Assembly: GCF_034929435.1 (NCBI RefSeq)
Contig: NZ_JAYFUM010000021.1
Location: forward strand, 77,419 to 141,418
Source of the DNA: Arcicella rigui
Lineage (GTDB): Bacteria; Bacteroidota; Bacteroidia; Cytophagales; Spirosomataceae
Reading direction: 5' to 3'
DNA length: 64,000 bases
Every line of letters begins with the position of its first letter. Within the stretch, counting starts at the first letter, position 1. Both the position numbers and the translations under genes were made by a program. This document shows, piece by piece, positions 26,497 through 34,824 of this stretch. The notes below the pieces were generated by a model that made no database searches, had not been told where the DNA came from, and saw nothing but the letters and a program-made list of their open reading frames with translations.

Positions 26497-27420
26497 ATGA
26501 AATCATTCATCAAACATATAGGTTCTTTACTACTCGGTTTATCTTTAATGAGTTGTGAAGATGTTATTCAGTTAGACGTTCCAGAAACAGAAAAGTACTT
26601 GGTGGTAGAAGGTACAATTACTGACCAAGCTGGCGAACAAATTATTAAACTTAGTGAATCGCAAGCTTTATTAAGTAGCGATATGCCCAAAGCTATTACC
26701 AACGCCGTTGTGAAAGTAACCGACAATACGGGTAAAGTATATGAGTTTAAGGACACGCAAAATCAAGGAATTTATAAATGGACACCAAGTTCAGCCAACG
26801 ACATCATGGGTAAAATTGGTAATACTTATACCCTGCAAGTTACCAGTGCTGGCGAAACATTTAAGGCTATATCAGAATTGAGAAGAGTACCTAAAATTGA
26901 TTCGATTGTCTATAAATACGAAGATAGTCCATCGCCAAATCAAACAGGCGACGACAAACCTAAAGAAGGCTACGAAGCTAATTTTTATGCCAACGATTTT
27001 GTAGGAGTTGGCGATTGTTACCGCATTAAAGTTTATAAAAATGGAAAACTTTTCAGTGGAGCAGAAAATATCGTTATTGCTTATGATGCCATCGCCAACA
27101 AAAGTAAAGTAGGCGACGGTCTGATGTTTATTTTACCACTTCGCCGTGCTATCAGCCCAGAATTGTATCAAGAAAACGATAAAGTAAAAGTTGAACTCAA
27201 TTCCATTACAGAAGCTCATTTTGATTTCTGGACACAGCTACGCACCGAACTCAATAACACAGGTTTGTTTGCAACGCCATCTGCCCGAATTCCTTGTAAT
27301 GTGATAAATACCAATCCGAACTCAAGCAAAAAAGCAGCAGGCTGGTTTGGTACTTCTGCCGTAACGTCATTGGAAGTAACCATTGATAAAAATAAAGCAG
27401 TAGCTGAATTTAATGATTAG
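26497..27420 (+). CDS. DUF4249 surface lipoprotein
   Basis: A 307-residue protein with a lipobox LMSC (Cys about 20) followed by EDVIQLDVPETEKYLVVEG, the usual DUF4249 opening, then Ig-like beta strands (AVVKVTDNTGKVYEF) and the central SELRRVPKIDSIVY motif. It is probably the partner lipoprotein of the TonB receptor, working on the outer membrane in substrate capture. Only 24 bases separate the genes. Confidence 0.88.
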   Translation: MKSFIKHIGSLLLGLSLMSCEDVIQLDVPETEKYLVVEGTITDQAGEQIIKLSESQALLSSDMPKAITNAVVKVTDNTGKVYEFKDTQNQGIYKWTPSSANDIMGKIGNTYTLQVTSAGETFKAISELRRVPKIDSIVYKYEDSPSPNQTGDDKPKEGYEANFYANDFVGVGDCYRIKVYKNGKLFSGAENIVIAYDAIANKSKVGDGLMFILPLRRAISPELYQENDKVKVELNSITEAHFDFWTQLRTELNNTGLFATPSARIPCNVINTNPNSSKKAAGWFGTSAVTSLEVTIDKNKAVAEFND

Positions 27421-27436
27421 ATTTGTGGAATAATAT

Positions 27437-27549
27437 GGCTTTGGCTGTTAGTAGCCAGCTTTCGGATTGCGGTTCTCGGCTATTGACTATAATATTAGCT
27501 TTGTGTTGTTTTTACTATTACCGAAAGCAGACATCCGATAGCCGACTAC
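27437..27549. repeat. Heptad-phased inverted array (27.5 kb)
   Basis: The left arm has G at 27437, 27444, 27451, 27458, 27465, 27472 and 27479, seven consecutive 7-nt units (for example GCTTTCG, GTTCTCG, GCTATTG). The right arm has C at unit ends 27521, 27528, 27535, 27542 and 27549 (CGAAAGC, CGATAGC, CGACTAC). The arms are roughly inverted copies with shuffled units. It lies between the DUF4249 and VF530 genes. Confidence 0.65.
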
Positions 27550-27567
27550 CAACCAAAAAATAAAAAT

Positions 27568-27825
27568 ATGGAAACCAAACAAAAAAATAATCCATTGCAT
27601 GGAGTAACCTTAGAAAATATCGTGAACCATTTAGTGGCTTATTACGGTTGGCAAAAATTAGGTGAGTTAATTAATATTCGTTGCTTTAATTACGACCCAA
27701 ACGTAAAATCAAGTTTATCTTTTTTAAGAAAAACGCCTTGGGCAAGAACGAAAGTAGAGCTTTTGTATTTGAAAAGTTTGAGAGATATTGCCAAAGCAGA
27801 AAAGGCTTCAAAGGCTAATACTTAA
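27568..27825 (+). CDS. VF530-family (DUF2132) DNA-binding protein
   Basis: An 85-residue protein matching the VF530 family almost end to end: NPLHGVTLENIVNHLVAYYG, WQKLGELINIRCFNYDPNVK, SSLSFLRKTPWARTKVELLY. This helical family is annotated as DNA-binding from structure; its role is unclear. A Lys/Ala-rich tail follows. It is monocistronic with its own terminator. Confidence 0.88.
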   Translation: METKQKNNPLHGVTLENIVNHLVAYYGWQKLGELINIRCFNYDPNVKSSLSFLRKTPWARTKVELLYLKSLRDIAKAEKASKANT

Positions 27826-27869
27826 AAAATCTTCAAATCTTTTTAAATTTGATAAATAAAGTACAATTT

Positions 27870-27910
27870 TGTAAAGTCATCGCTATTGTAGCGATGACTT
27901 TACATTTTAA
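27870..27910 (+). terminator. Intrinsic terminator
   Basis: A perfect 16-bp stem (27870-27885 with 27889-27904), a three-base loop and TTTTAA after it. It follows VF530. Confidence 0.75.
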
Positions 27911-28043
27911 TGACAGACACCGACAAAATTCAGTAATTGAAAATTACAAAAAGACAATCACGTGGACGAAATCAAAACGCCACTCCTTCGTTATTACAAA
28001 AACACATAGCAAAAAAAGTAACTAAAACTTACGGCTATTTACG

Positions 28044-29213
28044 ATGAATCTCAAAAAACTCAATATTTCACCTACACAAACGCTACAAAATGCTGGTTGG
28101 GAATGGATGCTTGGCGAAAACACATTGCCTTATATTACTGATGAAATGATTATTGTTTCTGAACAAGAAGCTGAAAATTACTTTAATGCCGTTAATCAAT
28201 TGTATGAAATGTATATTGAGGCGGCTCAATACGTAGTTGAAAATGAACTTTTTGAGGAACTGGGCATTCCGCAGAACCTTGTAAAATTGGTCAAGTATTC
28301 TTGGGAAAATGATAATCACTGGCATCTTTACGGTCGCTTCGACTTGAGCGGTGGCTTAGATGGAAAACCCATCAAATTAATTGAATTTAATGCCGATACT
28401 GCCACTTGCATTCCAGAAACAGCCGTGGTGCAATGGGCTTCGCTAAAAGCCAATGGCTTAGATGAAAGTTCACAATTCAATACTTTATATGAAGCTTTGG
28501 TTGAACAACTAAAAGAAGTAAAACGCCAAAATCCGGTACTTACGCCTACTTTGCTAATATCTACGATGGAAGGATTTCCGGAAGACGATACCAATATGCA
28601 AGTACTGGGCGAAGCAGCCTTGGAAGCAGGTTTTGAAGTAGCTTTTGAAAACATAGAAAATGTAGAATTTTCGCCGCTTGAAGGTATTTTCAAACAAAGT
28701 GAGTATGATGGTAGCTTTACGAGATACGATTTCTGGTTTAAGCTCGTTCCTTGGGAATACATTGGTTGGGACGAACCCGAATTGACAGAAATACTCACAA
28801 AATTGGTTTACGATAAAAAAGTAATTATTCTAAATCCTGCTTATACTTTGCTTTTTCAATCGAAAGGAATTTTAAAAATACTTTGGCAATTATTCCCCAA
28901 TCATCCTTTGTTGTTGGCAACAGACAACAAACCTTTGGCGAACAAAACTTGCGTACAAAAAGTACTTTTCGGCAGAGAAGGAGCTAATGTAAAAATCCTT
29001 TCTGAAGTTGGAAATACCATTGAAGCCAAAGAAGGAGAATATTTTGAACAAGCCTCAGTTTATCAAGAATTCACCGAATTTTTGAGCGACCCCCAAGGTA
29101 ATTATTATCAAGCAGGCGTATTTTTTGCAGGTGAAGCTTGTGGTTTAGGTTTTAGAAAAGGAGGAAAAATCATCGACAATACTGCTCAATTTTGTGGGCA
29201 TATTGTAGCATAA
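28044..29213 (+). CDS. Glutathionylspermidine synthase family ATP-grasp protein
   Basis: A 389-residue protein resembling the GSP-synthase C-terminal domain: YGRFDLSGGLDGKPIKLIEFNADTAT, VPWEYIGWDEPELTEIL, ILNPAYTLLFQSKGILKILWQLFPNHP, and the C-terminal GQxGxxFRKGGKIIDN-like GLGFRKGGKIIDNTAQFCGHIV. ATP-grasp relatives ligate a peptide carboxylate to an amine; most bacterial stand-alone copies have no proven substrate. The next gene, a YheT-like hydrolase, starts 13 bases after the stop, so the pair is an operon. Confidence 0.88.
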   Translation: MNLKKLNISPTQTLQNAGWEWMLGENTLPYITDEMIIVSEQEAENYFNAVNQLYEMYIEAAQYVVENELFEELGIPQNLVKLVKYSWENDNHWHLYGRFDLSGGLDGKPIKLIEFNADTATCIPETAVVQWASLKANGLDESSQFNTLYEALVEQLKEVKRQNPVLTPTLLISTMEGFPEDDTNMQVLGEAALEAGFEVAFENIENVEFSPLEGIFKQSEYDGSFTRYDFWFKLVPWEYIGWDEPELTEILTKLVYDKKVIILNPAYTLLFQSKGILKILWQLFPNHPLLLATDNKPLANKTCVQKVLFGREGANVKILSEVGNTIEAKEGEYFEQASVYQEFTEFLSDPQGNYYQAGVFFAGEACGLGFRKGGKIIDNTAQFCGHIVA

Positions 29214-29226
29214 AAAATTGTCAACA

Positions 29227-30258
29227 ATGCCCATTATTCAAACTTGTTATAAACCTTCGCACATCTGGAAAGATGCTCATTTTTCAACCATTTACCCAAG
29301 TACGCTTAGAAAAGTAACGGGTATCCAATACAAACGAGAAAGAATAGAACTTTGGGATGGTGATTTTTTGGATTTAGATTGGTCGTTTGCAGGCAGTACG
29401 CCTCCCAATCCTCCAAAATCAAAAAAGAAAAAAACTGCGGCACAGCCTGCTACCGTTCTGGCAAGTAAATCTTTGGCAATACTTTCACATGGCTTTTTGG
29501 GGAATAGCTCTCGCCCCTATTTACTGGGTGGCGTTAAGGCCTTCAATGCTATCGGTTGGGATGCTTTGGCATGGAATCATCGTGGACTCAGTGGCGTAAA
29601 CAATCGCTTGGAACGCATCACCATTCATGGTGGAAGCGACGACTTAGAAGCCGTGATTAATCATGCTTTATCGAAAGGTACTTATGAAGAAATCGCTTTG
29701 GTTGGTTATAGCAAAGGAGCAAACATTTCACTAAAATATGCAGGTGAAAAAGGTGTAGATATTCCGAAAGAAATCAAAAAAATCATTGGCATTTCGTCCC
29801 CGACAGATTTACAAGGAAGCGTGGATGCCATGGGAAAATCTGGGTTTTATGCTGAAAGATTCAAAAGTAAACTTTTGAAATTTCTGAAAAATAGATGGGA
29901 ACTTATTGATAGCCAAATGTTTAAAGAATTTGAAAAATATAAATTCTTAGACGATTTTACCAATTATTATATTGCTCCACTTCATGGAATGAAAGATGCC
30001 GAAGAGTATTATGAACAATGTGCGGCTGCTCCTTATGTGCCAAAAATCAGAGTACCATCTTTGATTTTAAATGCTAAAAACGACCCAGTTTTATCAGAAA
30101 GTTGTGCGATGTTGGAAGTAGCAAAAGACTCCGATTATATTTATTCAGAGTATCCAAATTATGGAGGACATTGCGGTTTTTATCTTTCAAATGCCGACAG
30201 TTTGTACTACGGCGACAAGCGAATGATTGAGTTTGTACAGAATAAAATTGTAGTATAA
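29227..30258 (+). CDS. YheT-like alpha/beta hydrolase
   Basis: A 343-residue alpha/beta hydrolase: LAILSHGFLGNSSRPYLLGG (oxyanion region), AWNHRGLSG, nucleophile elbow GYSKGAN, NAKNDPVLS (acid) and YGGHCGF (catalytic His). This matches the YheT/ABHD1-3 group of predicted esterases. I use the ATG at 29227; a TTG nine bases earlier is also in frame. A Lys-rich insert (PPKSKKKKTAAQ) interrupts the region before the first core strand. Cotranscribed with the GSP-synthase-like gene. Confidence 0.85.
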   Translation: MPIIQTCYKPSHIWKDAHFSTIYPSTLRKVTGIQYKRERIELWDGDFLDLDWSFAGSTPPNPPKSKKKKTAAQPATVLASKSLAILSHGFLGNSSRPYLLGGVKAFNAIGWDALAWNHRGLSGVNNRLERITIHGGSDDLEAVINHALSKGTYEEIALVGYSKGANISLKYAGEKGVDIPKEIKKIIGISSPTDLQGSVDAMGKSGFYAERFKSKLLKFLKNRWELIDSQMFKEFEKYKFLDDFTNYYIAPLHGMKDAEEYYEQCAAAPYVPKIRVPSLILNAKNDPVLSESCAMLEVAKDSDYIYSEYPNYGGHCGFYLSNADSLYYGDKRMIEFVQNKIVV

Positions 30259-30273
30259 TCTTTGAACCTTTCA

Positions 30274-30354
30274 GCCATAGGCTGTATGCAATAGTCCATT
30301 TATTTCTCTTTTGAGAAAATTTTAAACTATTGCATATAGCCTATGGCTTACAGC
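30274..30354. repeat. Heptad-phased inverted array (30.3 kb)
   Basis: The left arm has GC at 30274, 30281 and 30288 (GCCATAG, GCTGTAT, GCAATAG). The right arm has GC at 30332, 30339, 30346 and 30353, also 7-nt spaced, and is its reverse complement with small changes. The AT-rich loop of about 32 bases contains a smaller hairpin. It sits between convergent genes, so it may double as a terminator. Confidence 0.72.
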
Positions 30355-30378
30355 ATAAGTATTTTATCTCGGTATGAG

Positions 30379-32580
30379 TTATAAAGTCAACAAACCAAAA
30401 TCCTGCAAAGTATTCACGGGTTTATTGAACCAGAATAATTCAAAGTCTTCCAATCCAGCTTTTTCGTAATGCGTTTTTACTTCTTGGAAAGTATAAACTT
30501 TGTTATTTGAAACAGAAATTTCTTTCAAAATTTCAACCAGCCATTCGCCCTGTTTTTGTTCTACCGAAATGTTAAAACTTTCTTTTTTATCGTGAAAAGA
30601 TAAGTTGAGCAGATTCAATACTCTCCCTTTTTGATTTTTCGTAATCAGTTTCGTAAAAGGTTTTGTTCCCAACCAAACGATTTTACTGTTTGGCTTTAAA
30701 CTATAATCATCTTCCCGATTGATGGCTTGCTCAATATAATTTCTTGGAATTTTTGTTTTTGGTACTTTAAAGTCAAACCACTGGCTCAGGTTCATATCGA
30801 AGCCAATGCCGTGCATGAAATTAAAGAGTGATTTCTTCAATCCATCACTAAACAAACTATGGTCTGTTCCCGTTGGGTCGAGGTGAAAAATATCGTTATT
30901 GGCAAAAGTACCAATTTTAGCACTTTCTTTTTGTACTTTAAATTGCTCTGGATACATCCCGACGGGACTGTGAGCCGTCATCGCAAACTGATGCCAAAAG
31001 CCCGATTGTAAAATGCCCAATTCAAACATTTGGCGTACCATTTCCAAAGAATCAATCGTTTCCTGAGCCGTTTGTGTGGGAAATCCGTACATCAAATATG
31101 AATGTACCATAATTCCTGCCTCGGTAAAATTGAGAGTCACTCTGGCTACTTGTGCAACGGTTACACCTTTTTGAATCAATTCCAAAAGTCTGTCAGAAGC
31201 TACTTCCAATCCGCCAGAAACGGCTATACATCCCGATGCTTTCAGTAACAAACATAAGTCTGCGGTAAAACTTTTTTCAAAACGAATATTTGTCCACCAA
31301 GTAACAGTCAATTTTCTTCTAAGAATCTCCAAAGCCAAGGAACGCATCAAAGCAGGCGGTGCGGCTTCATCCACAAAATGAAAACCATTTTGTCCCGTTT
31401 GAGCCATCATTTCTTCCATTCTATCACAAAGAATTTTGGCAGAAATCGGTTCATACAGTTTGATATAATCTAAAGAAATATCACAAAAAGTACATTTTCC
31501 CCAATAGCAGCCATGAGCCATCGTGAGCTTATTCCAACGCCCATCACTCCACATTCTGTGCATCGGATTCACAATTTCAATCACAGAAATGTATTGGTCT
31601 AAAGGCAAATCAGCATAATCTGGCGTACCTACTGCCGACTGTTTATAATCGTGCGTTTGGCTATTATTGATGTATTTTACTTGGTTTTCGACCAAAGTAA
31701 AAGTACGTTTTAGTTCTTCCAGTTTTCGCTTTCCCTCCAAATGTTCAAGCAAATTTTCGAGCGGAGCTTCACCATCATCTAAAGTGATAAAATCAAAAAA
31801 CTCAAATACTCTTTCATCAGAAAGTGACCGTAATTCTGTATTCGGAAAACCTCCGCCCATTGCTACTTTTACTGCTGGAAAATGTTTTTTAATCCATTGT
31901 CCACAACGAAAAGCACTGTATAAATTGCCTGGAAAAGGAACAGTAATTGCCACCAAAGTAGGATTTACTTCCTGCATTTTAGCAACTAAAATCTTGATGA
32001 GTAATTCATCAATAAAAGTATAATCTTGAGATAAAGCTTCATACAATTCATCAAAACTATTGGCAGAACGTCCCAAACGCTCGGCGTAGCGACTAAAGCC
32101 AAAATGAGAATCGACGCACTCGACGATAAGGTCAGAAATATCTTCAAGATAAAGCGTAGCGAGGTGCTTGGCTTTGTCTTGTGTTCCCATCGTTCCGAAA
32201 GCCCAATCCAATTCTTCTAATTGAGCAAAGCGACTGGCTTCTGGCAAAAAATCTTCCTGACAAATCAGATGCGATAAAGTAGGATTTTTGCCTTGTAAGA
32301 AAAGCATCACCGCATCAATGGTATGAATATAATGTTCTTTGAGAGCTACAATTCTTTTGGCGTTATCTGATAATTCTGATTCCTGACTTTCAATTTGGGC
32401 AAATAAATTCAGAAGTCCTTCTTTAGAAAAAAGGCTCAAAATTACTTCAATTCCCAAATCAGCCTGATAGGAGAGTATATTTTTAGTATTCAAGAACCCC
32501 TTGATATAAGCCGTAGCTGGATACGGCGTATTCAGTTGCGTAAATGGAGGGGTTATTAAAAAGACTTTTTGAGTGTTCAA
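30379..32580 (-). CDS. B12-binding radical SAM protein
   Basis: A 733-residue protein: an N-terminal cobalamin-binding-like region (about 1-290; VAITVPFPGNLYSAFRCGQWIKKHFP, GGGFPNTELRSL), then a radical SAM domain with the cluster motif GCYWGKCTFCD (Cys358, Cys363, Cys366), an unusual Cx4Cx2C spacing, followed by FHFVDEAAPP, GLEVASDRLLELIQKG and YLMYGFPTQT. It should bind a [4Fe-4S] cluster, SAM and perhaps B12; the substrate is unknown. It starts 39 bases after the Toprim-like gene, on the same strand, and could be cotranscribed with the defence-like pair. Confidence 0.8.
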   Translation of the reverse strand: MNTQKVFLITPPFTQLNTPYPATAYIKGFLNTKNILSYQADLGIEVILSLFSKEGLLNLFAQIESQESELSDNAKRIVALKEHYIHTIDAVMLFLQGKNPTLSHLICQEDFLPEASRFAQLEELDWAFGTMGTQDKAKHLATLYLEDISDLIVECVDSHFGFSRYAERLGRSANSFDELYEALSQDYTFIDELLIKILVAKMQEVNPTLVAITVPFPGNLYSAFRCGQWIKKHFPAVKVAMGGGFPNTELRSLSDERVFEFFDFITLDDGEAPLENLLEHLEGKRKLEELKRTFTLVENQVKYINNSQTHDYKQSAVGTPDYADLPLDQYISVIEIVNPMHRMWSDGRWNKLTMAHGCYWGKCTFCDISLDYIKLYEPISAKILCDRMEEMMAQTGQNGFHFVDEAAPPALMRSLALEILRRKLTVTWWTNIRFEKSFTADLCLLLKASGCIAVSGGLEVASDRLLELIQKGVTVAQVARVTLNFTEAGIMVHSYLMYGFPTQTAQETIDSLEMVRQMFELGILQSGFWHQFAMTAHSPVGMYPEQFKVQKESAKIGTFANNDIFHLDPTGTDHSLFSDGLKKSLFNFMHGIGFDMNLSQWFDFKVPKTKIPRNYIEQAINREDDYSLKPNSKIVWLGTKPFTKLITKNQKGRVLNLLNLSFHDKKESFNISVEQKQGEWLVEILKEISVSNNKVYTFQEVKTHYEKAGLEDFELFWFNKPVNTLQDFGLLTL

Positions 32581-32619
32581 GATTAGGGGATATTTAGGAG
32601 ATAATCAGAAGCTTTGACT

Positions 32620-33264
32620 TTATCTCTTTTCTAAAAAATTCGATATGGTTATTTTCAAATCTTCTTCAAACCTGTTGAAGGCTTCGAGATTTCTTAATGG
32701 GCTAAAATCCTCGATATATTCGGCTACAAGATGAACAGCTTGATTAACATTAAACTTTTGTAAATTTCTACCTTTAAGACCGCTAACTTCCTTTAAGAGA
32801 TTATGAAGTAACTCTTTGGGCTGTTTTTCTTTTTCTATCTTATTAATAGAAGGTAGATTTATATTTTTATTATAATTCCTGTTTCCTGCTGCCTTTTTAA
32901 TTGCTTCAGTATTGAAAAGCAACCATGCTTCCATCATTTTAACTGGAACTACGCATACAGTTTTTTCTTTTTCTTCGTCACTTAACTGCTTCATTACTTC
33001 AACAACTCTGAAATCTAATATCTGTTTAGTATCAGTAGATTCGGCATCTCGATGAACGAAAAGAATATCAAATGGATAGTAATGATAAGCATCTCTTATT
33101 TTATCTTTTAAATTTTTAGGAGGTTTTTGTAAACTTCTAAAATCAGCAAAAACACCAGTATTGATACAATTTGGATACAAATCATCCATCGACCACTGGA
33201 TAATACGCATAAGTGTAGCATCTGAACTACCATCAGCAATGAGTGTGAATCTTAATTCTCTCAT
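32620..33264 (-). CDS. Toprim-like (DUF4276/RloB-like) protein, putative defence effector
   Basis: A 214-residue protein with a Toprim-like pattern: an N-terminal strand ending ADGSSD (10-15, where Toprim proteins have EGxSD/E), a strand ending HRDAES (71-76) as metal-binding acid site, and PVKMMEAWLL (107-116) as in DUF4276 proteins. It lies 13 bases after an AAA ATPase gene, the standard layout of ATPase-Toprim phage defence pairs (AbiL-like or PARIS-like in general plan). Nuclease activity is inferred. The first acidic residue is Asp11 rather than Glu. Confidence 0.6.
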   Translation of the reverse strand: MRELRFTLIADGSSDATLMRIIQWSMDDLYPNCINTGVFADFRSLQKPPKNLKDKIRDAYHYYPFDILFVHRDAESTDTKQILDFRVVEVMKQLSDEEKEKTVCVVPVKMMEAWLLFNTEAIKKAAGNRNYNKNINLPSINKIEKEKQPKELLHNLLKEVSGLKGRNLQKFNVNQAVHLVAEYIEDFSPLRNLEAFNRFEEDLKITISNFLEKR

Positions 33265-33277
33265 GTTCTAAAAAGGC

Positions 33278-34741
33278 TTAAAACTCCAATTTTAATTGTT
33301 GAATATTCTCTGCTACTGTGAATTTTCTTTTTTCCTTAGAATTACTTAGCATTACTTCTTCATGACCATTAGAGGTATCATAACTTTTATCAAGGTATGA
33401 GGTTATTTCACCTAAAGTTGTTTCTTCTACTAATCCATTATTTGTTTTCCACGTATTTTTCAGTGCTGAAAAGCCTGTTCTTTTTACTTTCTTAGAAAAA
33501 CTCTCAATAATACACTCCTTACTTTTCGCCAAATAAAGGCTTTCATCTGGGACAGTACTTACTACAATTGGCGAATGTGTGTTAATGATTACTTGTCTTA
33601 ATGGATTATCATCTCCTACTTCATACTCGGTATCAGTTGCCATACCTTTAAGTAATTCCACCATTTCATGAACCTTTTTAGGGTTAATCCCATTTTCAGG
33701 TTCTTCTAAGCAAATCAGTCCACTACTCATACTATCTTGCTCAATTACTGCAAGACCAAGAAATCTTAAAGTGCCATCTGAAAGTGATTGAGCAGGTAGT
33801 AAAAGTCCATTTTTGAATCCTAATTGGAGCGTTAGCAAATCTCTCTTTTCATCTTTGTCAACAGTAATTTCATTAACATCTTCTACTAATTCTTTCAATT
33901 TATTAGTCAGTCTTTGATAAATATCAATATCTTTTTTATCTGACTGTAATCTGTATAAAGTTGCTGGGAGATTATGTCCATTCGCTGTGATTTCAGCATT
34001 TTTTACTTCATATATAGAATTCGGTTGTCTTAAAGCACTTGGTTCAAATTGCAACATCATCCAATTACGCATTTCTTGGCGAGCTAAAAAGGCTGTCGGC
34101 GACTCTGCTGTGACCGTTGAAAGTAAGGTTCTTGGCATTTTTTGTGCAATAAATTCAGTAGTTCGTCCTCCTCTTTTTTTCATATTAGTATCAGAATGCA
34201 GTTTTATTATCTCTCCATCTGTTGAAATAAAAGGAATACTGGTTGAACGTCTTCCTGCCAAAACAGAAGCTACCCATTCTTTACTCGGGTCAAAATGAAG
34301 CATTTTTTTTGTATCTCCTAAAGTTATAGGCGACAACTCTTCTTTGACAATTTCAATAGGTTCTTTTTCGCTTAATTCATCATTTAGTTTTAATATAAGT
34401 GTATAACGTAAGCTTGTAATTGTTGCTTTAGCTACTTGTCCTAAGTCATCTTCTGCCTCAGAAGGTACAATCATATCTACTTCAAAAGACATTTTATCAA
34501 GATACTCTTCACCATTTCTAAAAAAAATATCTTTAATATTAGCGTGTTTTTGACTTTCACTTCTAACTGTTTTAGCAGCAAAAAGTGTCGTATTATCTGA
34601 AAGTTTAGAAAGAAAACTCAGAGCATCAAAGAAATTAGATTTCCCTATTGCATTAGCTCCAGCGATACAAGTGAATGGACCAAAATATAATTCAGTATCT
34701 ATTAAACTCTTAAAGCCATTTATTTTAATTCTGATTATCAT
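33278..34741 (-). CDS. AAA_21/RecF-like ATPase, putative defence sensor
   Basis: A 487-residue SMC/ABC-like ATPase. Walker A is GANAIGKS (28-35), the signature region QSLSDGTLRFLG (318-329), Walker B LICLEEPENG (342-351), and the switch His in NTHSP (His389). The middle domain is not a long coiled coil. These are the features of AAA_15/AAA_21 ATPases that pair with a nuclease in anti-phage systems. It is the first gene of a two-gene unit with the Toprim-like protein. Confidence 0.8.
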   Translation of the reverse strand: MIIRIKINGFKSLIDTELYFGPFTCIAGANAIGKSNFFDALSFLSKLSDNTTLFAAKTVRSESQKHANIKDIFFRNGEEYLDKMSFEVDMIVPSEAEDDLGQVAKATITSLRYTLILKLNDELSEKEPIEIVKEELSPITLGDTKKMLHFDPSKEWVASVLAGRRSTSIPFISTDGEIIKLHSDTNMKKRGGRTTEFIAQKMPRTLLSTVTAESPTAFLARQEMRNWMMLQFEPSALRQPNSIYEVKNAEITANGHNLPATLYRLQSDKKDIDIYQRLTNKLKELVEDVNEITVDKDEKRDLLTLQLGFKNGLLLPAQSLSDGTLRFLGLAVIEQDSMSSGLICLEEPENGINPKKVHEMVELLKGMATDTEYEVGDDNPLRQVIINTHSPIVVSTVPDESLYLAKSKECIIESFSKKVKRTGFSALKNTWKTNNGLVEETTLGEITSYLDKSYDTSNGHEEVMLSNSKEKRKFTVAENIQQLKLEF

Positions 34742-34824
34742 AATTTTAGTTTTAAACGAATGGAATACTTAATGAAAGTTAGTCATTTATAATATATTCT
34801 CATCTCACTACTACCTACAAAAAC

